DNA of 42,701 nucleotides from Lachnospiraceae bacterium (GTDB lineage: Bacteria; Bacillota; Clostridia; Lachnospirales; Lachnospiraceae). The notes beneath the pieces were generated by a model, which did no database searches, had not been told where the DNA came from, and worked only from the letters and a program-made list of their open reading frames with translations. Shown here one piece after another: positions 34,270-42,353 of the stretch (its first letter is position 1; each line of letters starts with the position of its first letter). The stretch spans positions 1 through 42,701 of the forward strand of contig CAAGFJ010000047.1 of the NCBI GenBank assembly GCA_900769115.1, given 5' to 3'. The position numbers and the translations under genes are program-made.

Positions 34270-34357
34270 ACTTTTCGAGCGGTATTCGGAAGAAACTGCA
34301 TCGAATGGTAAGTGTTGTCACTTGAATAAGTTGTAAGCTTAGAAGAGAGGTGATAAC

Positions 34358-35215
34358 ATGAAGATAGGTTTTGTAGGTGCCGGAAGGGCCGGCTGTAGTC
34401 TTGGTAAGTATTTTGCCATGAAGGCTGCGCAGGCGGATGTTACGGTAACCGGTTATAATAGTATAGTTGAGGAAGAAGCCAGATGGGCAGCAGAATTCAC
34501 CGGTTCAAGCATGTTTGAACGGATCGAAGATGTAATTGCTGCAAGTGATGCCATTATTCTGTCGACTCCGGACGGAGCGATTAAGAAGGTATGGGATACG
34601 ATCGACAAGAAGAATCTGACAGGCAAGATGATCTGTCATCTAAGTGGCTCCTTATCATCCGATGTATTTTCAGGAATTGATACGTATGGAGGTTATGCGA
34701 TATCAATTCATCCTATGTTTGCGTTCAGCAACAAAGATTCCGTATATCAACAATTAGATAGTGTTAGTTTTACATTAGAAGGACATCCTTATGCGGTCAA
34801 TGCATGGCAACAGTTATTGGATGCGCTTGGCAATCGTTCGGTTGTGATTGATAAGGCAAAGAAGCCGAAATATCATGCGGCAGCGAGCATTTTGAGCAAT
34901 CAGGTGATCGCAGTATTGGCAACCGGTTATGAGCTGTTGGAAGAGTGTGGGTTCAGTGAGAAGGAAGCGAGAACATTCAGTGCAGCCCTGGTGCGCGACA
35001 ATGTGGAGCATGTCATAGCGGATGGCTGTGTGAGTGCGCTGACCGGACCGATTGAACGGGGAGATGTCGGGACAGTGCAGAAGCATCTGCAGGAATTAAA
35101 TGATGTGCAAAAAGAGCTGTATCGGGTCTGTGGCAGCAAGCTGTCAGAGCTTGCCGAATGTAAGAATCCACAAACAGATTATGCAGTCTTGGAAAGCATC
35201 CTGAAAGAAGTGTAA
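34358..35215 (+). CDS. panG: PanG-type ketopantoate reductase (DUF2520)
   Basis: This 285-residue protein has an N-terminal Rossmann fold (GFVGAGRAGCSLGKYF, GxGxxG at 7-12) and a C-terminal DUF2520 helical domain (KYHAAASILSNQVIAVLATG). Proteins of this type were shown in Francisella to be an alternative ketopantoate reductase, PanG, unrelated in close sequence to PanE, with homologues in Clostridium difficile and Enterococcus. Position just before panB, panC and panD strongly supports that role here: NAD(P)H-dependent reduction of ketopantoate to pantoate. RBS AGAGAGGTG is present. The gene assignment joins family knowledge and context; the reaction is not visible in the sequence itself. Confidence 0.82.
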   Translation: MKIGFVGAGRAGCSLGKYFAMKAAQADVTVTGYNSIVEEEARWAAEFTGSSMFERIEDVIAASDAIILSTPDGAIKKVWDTIDKKNLTGKMICHLSGSLSSDVFSGIDTYGGYAISIHPMFAFSNKDSVYQQLDSVSFTLEGHPYAVNAWQQLLDALGNRSVVIDKAKKPKYHAAASILSNQVIAVLATGYELLEECGFSEKEARTFSAALVRDNVEHVIADGCVSALTGPIERGDVGTVQKHLQELNDVQKELYRVCGSKLSELAECKNPQTDYAVLESILKEV

Positions 35216-35265
35216 AAGGATTCATTGGCTATGACGGTGAATGGGATGAAAAGGAGATAAGGAAT

Positions 35266-36093
35266 ATGAAGAATACAGTATTAACATTTAAACAGGCAAA
35301 AGTAAAAGGAGAGAAGCTATCCATGCTGACCTCCTACGATTATTCCACAGCAAAGTTAGTGGATGAAGCAGGGGTAAATTCCATTTTGGTGGGAGATTCT
35401 CTCGGAAATGTGGTATTAGGATATGAGGATACAATCTCGGTTACTATGGAAGATATGATCCATCACAGTGCGGCAGTTGCAAGAGGTGCGAAGAATGCAT
35501 TGGTTGTATGTGACATGCCGTTTATGAGTTATCAGACTTCCGTATATGATGCCGTTGTCAATGCCGGCAGACTGATGAAGGAAGGGCGTGCCGGAGCAGT
35601 CAAATTAGAAGGTGGCAGGGAGGTATGTCCGCAGATCAAAGCAATTGTAGATGCAGGAATTCCGGTCTGCGCACATCTTGGTCTGACACCACAGTCCATC
35701 AATGCATTTGGCGGATTCAAGGTGCAGGGTAAGACAGAAGCGGCAGCACGTAAGCTGTTAGAGGATGCGAAGGCAGTGGAAGAAGCAGGAGCATTTGCTG
35801 TGGTATTAGAGTGTGTACCTTCTAAGTTGGCAGAGCTGGTCACGAAAGAACTGTCCATTCCAACAATTGGAATTGGAGCCGGTAATGTCTGCGATGGACA
35901 GGTGCTGGTATATCAGGATATGCTTGGTATGTTCAGTGATTTCACTCCAAAGTTTGTCAAGAAGTTTGCAGATATTGGAACAATCATGCGGGAAGCATTT
36001 GCAGCGTATGATAAGGAAGTAAAGGCGGGGACGTTCCCTTCCAAAGAACATGAATATGGAATCAGCGAAGAAGTGATTGAGAAATTATATTAG
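35266..36093 (+). CDS. panB: 3-methyl-2-oxobutanoate hydroxymethyltransferase
   Basis: This 275-residue TIM-barrel enzyme adds a hydroxymethyl group from methylene-THF to ketoisovalerate, giving ketopantoate, the first committed step of pantothenate synthesis. Characteristic segments are LTSYDYSTAKLVDEAGV, the metal-site VGDSLGNVVLGYEDT, HLGLTPQSINAFGGFKVQG and the catalytic glutamate in VVLECVPSKLA. AAGGAGATAAGGAAT precedes the ATG. It is the second gene of panG-panB-panC-panD. A large structured RNA region follows its stop. Confidence 0.96.
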   Translation: MKNTVLTFKQAKVKGEKLSMLTSYDYSTAKLVDEAGVNSILVGDSLGNVVLGYEDTISVTMEDMIHHSAAVARGAKNALVVCDMPFMSYQTSVYDAVVNAGRLMKEGRAGAVKLEGGREVCPQIKAIVDAGIPVCAHLGLTPQSINAFGGFKVQGKTEAAARKLLEDAKAVEEAGAFAVVLECVPSKLAELVTKELSIPTIGIGAGNVCDGQVLVYQDMLGMFSDFTPKFVKKFADIGTIMREAFAAYDKEVKAGTFPSKEHEYGISEEVIEKLY

Positions 36094-36098
36094 TGAGA

Positions 36099-36180
36099 TG
36101 CGAAAGTAATTCTGGGTATCAAGGATAATCTTATGAATTTGTTACACAAGATTATCCGATATAGGATGTGAACTTTCGCA
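36099..36180 (+). ncRNA. Structured intercistronic element between panB and panC
   Basis: An 82-base element of nested inverted repeats. The outer stem TGCGAAAGT (36099-36107) with ACTTTCGCA (36172-36180) is 9 bp and perfect. Inside an asymmetric internal loop lies TATC (36117-36120) with GATA (36158-36161), then GGATAATCTT (36123-36132) with AAGATTATCC (36148-36157), 10 bp and perfect, around a 15-base loop. No U-tract follows, and panC begins 30 bases later. It could be an RNA regulatory or processing element, or a small palindromic mobile repeat. Confidence 0.6.
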
Positions 36181-36210
36181 CACATAGAATTGTAAGGAAA
36201 GAAGGATTAG

Positions 36211-37056
36211 ATGATGAAGATTTCAGGTAAGATTGATGAAGTAAGAGCACAGGTTAAAGAATGGAAGAAACAGGGATTATCCGTTGCACTGGTTCCAACG
36301 ATGGGATATCTGCATGAAGGGCACAAGAGTCTGATGGAGCGTGCCAGAAAGGAAAATGATAAGGTGGTTGTCAGTATATTTGTGAATCCGATGCAGTTTG
36401 GTCCAAATGAGGACTTGGAGTCTTATCCAAGAGATCTTGACCGGGATTCTAAGATCTGTGAAGCAGCAGGCGTAGATCTGATCTTCCATCCGGAGGTAGA
36501 AGAGATGTATGGACCGGATTTCCATGCTTATGTGGATATGCATACATTGCCGGAGAAGTTGTGTGGCGCCAGTCGTCCGGTACATTTTCGCGGTGTGCAG
36601 ACCGTCGTATCGAAGTTGTTCCATATTATACCTGCGGATCGTGCTTACTTCGGACAGAAGGATGCACAGCAGCTTGCCATTATCCGCCGTATGGTAATGG
36701 ATCTTAACTTTGACATTGAGATCATTGGATGTCCGATCATCCGGGAAGAAGACGGACTTGCAAAGAGTTCCCGGAATACGTATCTATCAGAAGAAGAGAG
36801 AAAGCAGGCGGTTATCCTGAATCAGTCCTTAGAAGCAGCCATGGATGCGATCAACGCAGGGGAAAAGGATGCAGCAAAAGTAAAGCAGATCATTATCGAT
36901 AAGTTACATACCTGTCCACTTGCAAAGATTGATTATGTGGAGGTGGTAAGCTTTGATACGATCCAGCCAATCGAGAAGGTTGAGGGCGCTGTATTGATTG
37001 CCATTGCAGTATATATTGGAACCACACGTCTGATCGATAACCGGATCCTAATGTAA
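36211..37056 (+). CDS. panC: Pantoate--beta-alanine ligase
   Basis: This 281-residue ATP-dependent ligase joins pantoate and beta-alanine to make pantothenate. The HIGH-type motif lies in PTMGYLHEGHKSLM and the KMSKS-type loop is EDGLAKSSRNTYL; SIFVNPMQFGPNEDLESYPR is also typical. Two adjacent ATGs (36211 and 36214) follow GAAGG; either may be used. Beta-alanine comes from PanD encoded next, pantoate from PanB and PanG upstream. Confidence 0.96.
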   Translation: MMKISGKIDEVRAQVKEWKKQGLSVALVPTMGYLHEGHKSLMERARKENDKVVVSIFVNPMQFGPNEDLESYPRDLDRDSKICEAAGVDLIFHPEVEEMYGPDFHAYVDMHTLPEKLCGASRPVHFRGVQTVVSKLFHIIPADRAYFGQKDAQQLAIIRRMVMDLNFDIEIIGCPIIREEDGLAKSSRNTYLSEEERKQAVILNQSLEAAMDAINAGEKDAAKVKQIIIDKLHTCPLAKIDYVEVVSFDTIQPIEKVEGAVLIAIAVYIGTTRLIDNRILM

Positions 37057-37087
37057 GGAATACTAAAAAGAACGAGGTACAGTTGAT

Positions 37088-37477
37088 ATGTTGATTAATA
37101 TGCTAAAAGGTAAGATCCACCGGGCGACTGTCGTACAGGCAGAGCTTAATTATGTGGGAAGTATCACGGTAGATCCGGAATTAATGGATGCTGCAGGAAT
37201 CTTAGAATATGAGTATGTTCAGATCGTTGACGTAGAGAACGGCAACCGGTTTGAGACATATACAATCGCCGGAGAACCGGGCAGTGGTATGATATGCCTA
37301 AATGGTGCTGCTGCACGTCAGGTTGCAGTTGGTGACCATGTGATCATTATGTCGTATGCACAGATGACACCGGAGGAAGCAAAGGAACATAGACCACATG
37401 TTGTTTTTGTGGATGACAAGAACCGGATCATCCAGGTATCCCGATATGAGAAGCATGGAGAATTGAGTCCGAGATAA
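37088..37477 (+). CDS. panD: Aspartate 1-decarboxylase
   Basis: This 129-residue pyruvoyl enzyme makes beta-alanine from aspartate. It is made as a proenzyme that self-cleaves between Gly24 and Ser25 (NYVGSITVD), converting Ser25 to pyruvoyl. Tyr at the conserved position (EYEYVQIVDVENGNRFETY) and the ICLNGAAAR segment are also present. It is the last pan gene and is followed after a few bases by a terminator. With it the operon holds all four steps from ketoisovalerate and aspartate to pantothenate. Confidence 0.96.
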   Translation: MLINMLKGKIHRATVVQAELNYVGSITVDPELMDAAGILEYEYVQIVDVENGNRFETYTIAGEPGSGMICLNGAAARQVAVGDHVIIMSYAQMTPEEAKEHRPHVVFVDDKNRIIQVSRYEKHGELSPR

Positions 37478-37484
37478 TGAAGAA

Positions 37485-37507
37485 GCTCCGCTTAGGCGGG
37501 GCCTTTT
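37485..37507 (+). terminator. Terminator of the pan operon
   Basis: GCTCCGC (37485-37491) pairs with GCGGGGC (37496-37502), one G-U pair, loop TTAG, followed by CTTTT. Confidence 0.7.
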
Positions 37508-37535
37508 GTAGTAAAAGAAGCCTTTAAAATAAATG

Positions 37536-37563
37536 TTGAAAAGAGGTTTTAATTGTGTATAAT
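37536..37563 (+). promoter_or_regulatory. Promoter of the leader RNA and kinase gene
   Basis: -35 TTGAAA (37536-37541) and consensus -10 TATAAT (37558-37563) are 16 bases apart. The start is expected near 37570, about 185 bases before the kinase ATG. Confidence 0.75.
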
Positions 37564-37571
37564 ATAGACAG

Positions 37572-37648
37572 AAGGTGATGCGCAGCCTAATGAATGCGCG
37601 GGTTATAAGTGGGTGATGCACAGCCCGTAAATGAGCGAGTTAACAGAT
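37572..37648 (+). ncRNA. Tandem structured leader, riboswitch-like candidate
   Basis: Two units with a 38-base period begin at 37574 and 37612. Both read GGTGATGC-R-CAGCC, 4-5 variable bases, then AATG-M-GCG-R-GTTA. In each, a 4-bp stem (AGGT/GCCT in copy 1, GGGT/GCCC in copy 2) closes an 8-base loop GATGCRCA; the first pair changes A-U to G-C, a covariation. In copy 1, loop bases GCGCA can pair with TGCGC just 3' of the stem, a compact pseudoknot; copy 2 keeps 4 of 5 such pairs. GCCC of copy 2 can also pair with GGGC of the terminator at 37649, offering an antiterminator. I cannot match it to a riboswitch class I know. Confidence 0.55.
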
Positions 37649-37677
37649 AGGGCATTATAATATGCCCTTGTTTTTTT
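37649..37677 (+). terminator. Terminator at the end of the tandem leader
   Basis: AGGGCAT (37649-37655) pairs with ATGCCCT (37662-37668), followed by TGTTTTTTT. It lies before any coding sequence, as in attenuators and riboswitch expression platforms. Confidence 0.8.
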
Positions 37678-37715
37678 GTAGGACAAAGGTGGTTGTTCCG
37701 GCAGAATAAGATAGT

Positions 37716-37739
37716 GTCGCAAAAGGCGGCATATTTTTT
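37716..37739 (+). terminator. Second terminator-like hairpin before the kinase gene
   Basis: GTCGC pairs with GCGGC (one G-U pair) around AAAAG, followed by ATATTTTTT. The stem is short, so it is weaker than the preceding one; it ends 17 bases before the kinase start. Confidence 0.5.
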
Positions 37740-37755
37740 GTATTAAGGAGTATGT

Positions 37756-38544
37756 ATGGAAAAAGAGTTAGAACCATTTATAATACAACTGGCAGGACAC
37801 AAGATCCGGATTCTTCCCCGTTATGAGTGGATCCGGGAATATTGTAAAGACTATATCATCCCGGACACGGGGAAAGAATGTCTGTCTGATGAAGCGGCAG
37901 ATGGTACAATCACAGATCTGACTGTGCAGATTTCTACAGACGATATTGCCTATGAGCGTCTGCGTTCGGACAGAGACGCACAGAAGAACGGGCAGGAGCC
38001 GGTAATGTATACGGATGCGTATCTCGAAACCCTTGCGGTGTATCGAAAGATTGCGGAGTGGATGCCATCACAGGATATCATACTGTTTCACGGTTCGGTG
38101 ATTGCAGTGGATGGACAGGCATATCTTTTTACGGCGAAAAGCGGCACCGGAAAGTCCACGCACACACGGCTTTGGCGGGAGTACTTTGGAGAACGGGCAG
38201 TGATGGTAAATGACGACAAACCGCTGATTAAGATCACACGGGATGGCATGTATGCATATGGCACGCCCTGGGATGGCAAGCACCGGTTAAGCAGCAACAT
38301 ACATGCACCTTTGAATGCCATATGCATTCTGCGAAGGGGAGAGGAGAATGCGATTCATAGGATAACGGCAGGACAGGCATATCCGATGCTTCTGCAGCAG
38401 TGCTATCGTCCTATGGTGAAAGAGACACTTCTTAAGACGATGCAGCTACTTGACCGGCTGAAGGAACATGTGCCATGCTATGAGCTTTTCTGCAATATAA
38501 GTGAAGAAGCTGTGAAAGTGGCGTATGACGGGATGAAGCGGTAG
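37756..38544 (+). CDS. HPr-kinase-like P-loop protein
   Basis: This 262-residue protein resembles the C-terminal kinase half of HPr kinase/phosphorylase. Walker A is AKSGTGKST (127-135, Lys133) and the second conserved element is VNDDKPLI with Asp153-Asp154, equal in place to the DD motif of HprK. It lacks the N-terminal HprK domain and instead starts with about 85 unrelated residues. Short HprK-like kinases of this form are known in peptide-modification clusters, for example lasso-peptide kinases that phosphorylate a peptide's C-terminal serine. The true carbon-control HprK is longer and has a different P-loop end (GKSE). AAGGAG precedes the ATG. Expression is probably controlled by the leader RNA and terminators upstream. 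Its substrate is unknown. Confidence 0.7.
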   Translation: MEKELEPFIIQLAGHKIRILPRYEWIREYCKDYIIPDTGKECLSDEAADGTITDLTVQISTDDIAYERLRSDRDAQKNGQEPVMYTDAYLETLAVYRKIAEWMPSQDIILFHGSVIAVDGQAYLFTAKSGTGKSTHTRLWREYFGERAVMVNDDKPLIKITRDGMYAYGTPWDGKHRLSSNIHAPLNAICILRRGEENAIHRITAGQAYPMLLQQCYRPMVKETLLKTMQLLDRLKEHVPCYELFCNISEEAVKVAYDGMKR

Positions 38545-38837
38545 AATCAGGTAAAAATCGCTGCACAAAAAGTGCAAATGCACCCAAACAGTAATAGCTA
38601 TTGAAGGAATGCAACTCTAAAAGAAGGATTTATTACACATGAGGGATCGGGGCAATCGAGGATTAGTGGTGAATCCTGCGATAACTGTTACAGCATCGGA
38701 GGGGTGGAAGATACAAAAGTGGATATTGACAAGACAGTAAGCTTTCTGTATGATTGAGACAATAGGTATCATGTGGTTTGCGGTGTGTATGCGAAAGCAA
38801 TGCACCTTGCATAGAGATGTGAAAATGGGAGGAAGAT
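38545..38837 (+). other. Intergenic region before the GLUG surface protein
   Basis: It holds a short hairpin TGCAC-AAAAA-GTGCA (38562-38576) without a U-tract, and a promoter at 38726-38754. A 33-codon frame opening with ATG at 38639 has a poorly spaced AAGGA and overlaps the promoter; I do not call it. Confidence 0.4.
38726..38754 (+). promoter_or_regulatory. Promoter of the GLUG surface protein
   Basis: Consensus -35 TTGACA (38726-38731) and -10 TATGAT (38749-38754) are 17 bases apart, giving a leader of about 76 bases before the ATG at 38838. The surface-protein gene can therefore be expressed apart from the kinase. Confidence 0.75.
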
Positions 38838-38950
38838 ATGAAACAAAGAAAACGAGGAATAAGGCGGATGTTTGCCGGAGCCATGGCGGCTTTAATGGTG
38901 CTGTCAGCAGTGAATGTGAGCGGCTGGGGCGTGATGAATGCGAAGGCGGA
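38838..38950 (+). repeat. Signal-peptide-region repeat, copy 1
   Basis: About 113 bases that match 42529-42641 with only a handful of changes, including the upstream GGGAGGAAGAT. The match stops near the signal cleavage site, so export signals are shared while mature proteins differ. Confidence 0.9.
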
Positions 38951-41900
38951 GGTGACTGCAACTGCATTAGCAAAGAATATGCCTGAATCATTGGTAATAT
39001 ATGATGACGAAAGTGGCAAATGGGAAATAAATATTATTAAAGATGGTGCACTTCAAGCTGATGAAGTTTCTGATAATGAGGATGCGATATATCAGGGGAC
39101 AAACTGGTATTATGATAGTGCGAAGAATCAGCTTGTATTGAATGGTACATCTATCAGGGATGTTTTTTGCAAAGGCGGAGATCTTTCTATTTTGTTATCA
39201 GGGGAAAATACCTTGAGTGGAGAGATTAAGTTTAATGTAGATGGTGGAAGTAATACACTGGAAATAAACGGTGGTAGTGATAATGGAAGTCTGATTGGAA
39301 ATGGTGAGATTACTGTTGGAGTTGACTCTGAACAGACAAACAATCTGAAAATCACGGGAGCAACAACAGAAACTGTCGATATCGAATGTAATGGTGATTT
39401 GACAATAGAGAACAGTCATATTGTTGCCTGCGTTGATGGATATCAATCAGTACTTTCGGGTAATACAGTAAGTATAAAGGATAGTTATGTTAAAGCTAAG
39501 TGTACCGAAGATACGGCGAATCCAATTTCATCACAGAATGGAATTACTATATCAGGCAGTCAGATTCTGGCGGAAACTGGTAAAGCATTTGGGGAAGAAT
39601 ATATAGTACAGAATGTTAATTGTAGCAATTCCATTATTACAAAGAAGTGGATAGATTCCGATGTAGCTGTAACGAAAACATCTGTATATGGTAAAGCCAC
39701 TTTAAAAGAAGATTTAACGATTGAAAGTGGAGAAAGTATTGAATTTGAGAGTGGTGCATGCATTACCAATCCGGAGAAACTCACTTTGGAAGATGGTGCG
39801 AGGCTTTTGGTGGATGGAGCAGAGCATACACATAACAAAGACGGTGATATTACATACACTTGGAAAGATGACAATAAACATATAAAAAATGTGGCATGCA
39901 AAGACTGTCCGATCGGATATGTGACGAATGAAACGGAATCTCACAGCATCGGCGAGAATGGTTTCTGTGCATGTAATAATGCATACCAGCCGGCAGATCT
40001 CACCACAAACAAGTATGATATAGATGGTGACAAAATCAATGATGCGGTTTACGAAATCAGTAATGCTGGTCAGCTGTATTGGTTTGCAGGACTTGCAAAT
40101 GGTACACTTTCGGGCATAGAGCAGAATACATCAGCAAATGCAGTCCTGACAAAAGATATTGTTGTGAATAAAAATGTTCTGAAGTCGGATGGAACCTTGA
40201 ATGAGGGAACATTCAAGGAATGGACACCGATTGGAAATACTTATAATGGTTCATATAGTCCATACACTGGTATATTTGAAGGGCAAAACCACACAATCAG
40301 TGGATTGTATTTTAAGCAAGAGAATACATCTGAGGTAGGCTTCTTTGGTTATAACGGAGGTAAAGTTTCAAATGTAGGAATTTTAAATTCTTATTTCTGT
40401 GGTTTTAGCCAGGTTGGAGGCGTGTGTGGATATAATAGTTCAACAATTACCAATTGTTATAATAAAGGCGTAGTTGATGGAACAGCAGATGGTGCCAGTT
40501 CTTTTGGAGGTGTGTGTGGATGCAATTTAGGAATCCTTACAAACTGCTATAACACAGGGATTGTCAAAGGTCAATCATATGTAGGAGGAGTGAGCGGAAA
40601 TAATAACAAAACAATTACAAACTGCTATAACACAGGGATTGTCAGTGGTCAATCATATGTAGGAGGAATTGACGGAGATAATATCGGAACAATTACAAAC
40701 TGTAATAACGAAGGTAAAGTCAGTGGAACAGAAGATTATGTAGGAGGAGTGAGCGGAAGTAATAACAAAACAATTACAAACTGCTATAACACAGGGATTG
40801 TCAAAGGTCAAGCATATGTAGGAGGAGTGAGCGGAAGTAATAACAAAACAATTACAAACTGCTATAACACAGGGATTGTCAGTGGTCAAGCATATGTAGG
40901 AGGAGTGAACGGATATAATGGAAACGGGACCATCATAAACTGTAATGCCACAGGCGAGGTCAATGGAACAGACTCATATGTTGGTGGTGTGATTGGAATG
41001 AATCTAAGAAACGGAACCATCACAAACTGTTATTATGACAGTACCATTTATACTGGAAATGCGATAGGCGCGAATAGCGGAACTGCCACAAAAGTCGAAG
41101 GAAAAACGACAGAGCAGTACAAGACCGGTGAAGTTGCGTATCTCTTACAGCTTGACCAGTCCGATGAAGTCTGGGGACAGACCATCGGAACAGATACCTA
41201 TCCGACTTTAGGTGGAGCTAAAGTTTATAAGACTGCTACTTATAACGGATGTGAGGGCAAACCGGGAGAGCCAGTGTCCTATGAATATTCCAATACAGAG
41301 AAGAGTACCTATGGTGACCATCCGGATGCGGACAATGATGGAAAATGTGATGACTGTGGTGCAATCATTGATGGCATCGGTGCGAAGCTTGCCGGTTATT
41401 CCTTAAGTCTTACCGGTAATATCGGCGTCAACTTCTACATGGAGTTGTCGAATAAGATTATCGCAGATAAGGATGCGTATATGCAGTTTACCCTTCCAAA
41501 TGGAACTATTACGAAAGTACTGGTTTCCGAGGCACAGACGAATACCACGATCAATGCAGAGAAAACATATTACAGATTTCCATGCGAGGTAGCATCCTAT
41601 GAGATGACACAGGATATCAAGGCACAGATGTTTGATGGAAATGGAAAGTGCGGCAAAGAATATACCTATACCGTCAGAGACTATGCACAATATTTAATTG
41701 ATCATGGTGATTTGTATCAGGATGCCTATCCCTTTGCTGTGGCTATGCTGAATTATGGTGCCTGCTCACAGAAGTATTTTAATAAGGCAGTGGATGAGTT
41801 GGCAAATAAGTATTTAACTCTTGATGAGCAGGAAATACAGGATCGATTTGAGGGTTATATTGATAATTTTGTTGCAAATAAGGCTGAAAATAAAGTGCTT

Positions 41901-42269
41901 GGACAATTTGCCGGACTTAGTATGGTGTTAAAATCGGAAACTACATTGAATATCTTCTATGAACCGAAGGAAGGAATGGATGTGTCAAAACTGAAATTTT
42001 TAGTAGACGGAAAAGAGATTACACCGGTGAAACGAGGACAGTATTATATCCTGTCTCTGAAAAATATCAAGGCAAATGAGTTAGGGAATTCAAAAACGTT
42101 TACCGTAACCGATGGCACGAACACATTGAGCGGCAATTATTGTGCGTTGATGTACTGCTATCAGGTGTTAACTGTTTCGGAAGGGACTTATGCGGATGAT
42201 CTGGTGACTTTGGTAAAAGCATTCAGCGCTTATGCATATACCGCAAAGTCTGTATGCGGGTCCAATTAG
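38838..42269 (+). CDS. Secreted GLUG-repeat surface protein
   Basis: This 1143-residue exported protein has a signal peptide (about residues 1-37, basic start, hydrophobic core MFAGAMAALMVLSAVNV, cleavage after AKA). Residues about 60-270 look like a right-handed beta-helix (LSILLSGENTLSGEIKFNV, LEINGGSDNGSLIGNGEIT). A Cys/His-rich stretch with paired motifs follows (about 330-385), then about eight GLUG-type repeats (about 490-740) of the form YVGGVSG..(N)(T)ITNCYNTGIV. The last 300 residues (from about GAKLAGYSLSLTGNIGVNFY) form a separate domain that recurs at the ends of Lachnospiraceae surface proteins and has no name I know. No sortase signal or membrane helix closes the protein, so it is secreted or held non-covalently. 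GGGAGGAAG precedes the ATG. Confidence 0.85.
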   Translation: MKQRKRGIRRMFAGAMAALMVLSAVNVSGWGVMNAKAEVTATALAKNMPESLVIYDDESGKWEINIIKDGALQADEVSDNEDAIYQGTNWYYDSAKNQLVLNGTSIRDVFCKGGDLSILLSGENTLSGEIKFNVDGGSNTLEINGGSDNGSLIGNGEITVGVDSEQTNNLKITGATTETVDIECNGDLTIENSHIVACVDGYQSVLSGNTVSIKDSYVKAKCTEDTANPISSQNGITISGSQILAETGKAFGEEYIVQNVNCSNSIITKKWIDSDVAVTKTSVYGKATLKEDLTIESGESIEFESGACITNPEKLTLEDGARLLVDGAEHTHNKDGDITYTWKDDNKHIKNVACKDCPIGYVTNETESHSIGENGFCACNNAYQPADLTTNKYDIDGDKINDAVYEISNAGQLYWFAGLANGTLSGIEQNTSANAVLTKDIVVNKNVLKSDGTLNEGTFKEWTPIGNTYNGSYSPYTGIFEGQNHTISGLYFKQENTSEVGFFGYNGGKVSNVGILNSYFCGFSQVGGVCGYNSSTITNCYNKGVVDGTADGASSFGGVCGCNLGILTNCYNTGIVKGQSYVGGVSGNNNKTITNCYNTGIVSGQSYVGGIDGDNIGTITNCNNEGKVSGTEDYVGGVSGSNNKTITNCYNTGIVKGQAYVGGVSGSNNKTITNCYNTGIVSGQAYVGGVNGYNGNGTIINCNATGEVNGTDSYVGGVIGMNLRNGTITNCYYDSTIYTGNAIGANSGTATKVEGKTTEQYKTGEVAYLLQLDQSDEVWGQTIGTDTYPTLGGAKVYKTATYNGCEGKPGEPVSYEYSNTEKSTYGDHPDADNDGKCDDCGAIIDGIGAKLAGYSLSLTGNIGVNFYMELSNKIIADKDAYMQFTLPNGTITKVLVSEAQTNTTINAEKTYYRFPCEVASYEMTQDIKAQMFDGNGKCGKEYTYTVRDYAQYLIDHGDLYQDAYPFAVAMLNYGACSQKYFNKAVDELANKYLTLDEQEIQDRFEGYIDNFVANKAENKVLGQFAGLSMVLKSETTLNIFYEPKEGMDVSKLKFLVDGKEITPVKRGQYYILSLKNIKANELGNSKTFTVTDGTNTLSGNYCALMYCYQVLTVSEGTYADDLVTLVKAFSAYAYTAKSVCGSN
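40541..41014 (+). repeat. Higher-order GLUG repeat: two copies of a 237-base block
   Basis: The basic unit is 78 bases (26 codons), with an 81-base variant; the marker AAACTGCTATAACACAGGGA recurs at 40541, 40619, 40778 and 40856. Units 1-2-3 repeat as 4-5-6 with a 237-base period. Units 1-2 and 4-5 are almost identical in DNA over more than 110 bases, whereas unit 3 and unit 6 have diverged. The whole lies in frame within the surface protein. Confidence 0.9.
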
Positions 42270-42353
42270 TAAGAGAATGATCAAGGTAACCGGATAGTAA
42301 GAGGACAAGGATAGCAATACGAATTCATACAAAAATGAAAGGAGTATCAGATT

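Noticed and set aside
34270..34357. pan RNA motif in the pan operon leader
   Set aside because: I could not form the expected hairpin with two bulged A residues; only a small AAGTG/CACTT stem is visible.
37572..37648. Fluoride riboswitch (GGNGATG start followed by a closing CC)
   Set aside because: The first bases resemble it, but the downstream stem and CTGATG-type segment are absent and the unit is tandem.
38639..38740. A 33-codon frame before the GLUG surface protein, considered as a second small peptide
   Set aside because: Poorly spaced ribosome site, overlaps the 38726 promoter and does not resemble the 42354 peptide.
40541..41014. CRISPR-like regular repeats
   Set aside because: The repeats are in frame within a long ORF, the spacer parts are also repeated, and they encode GLUG units.
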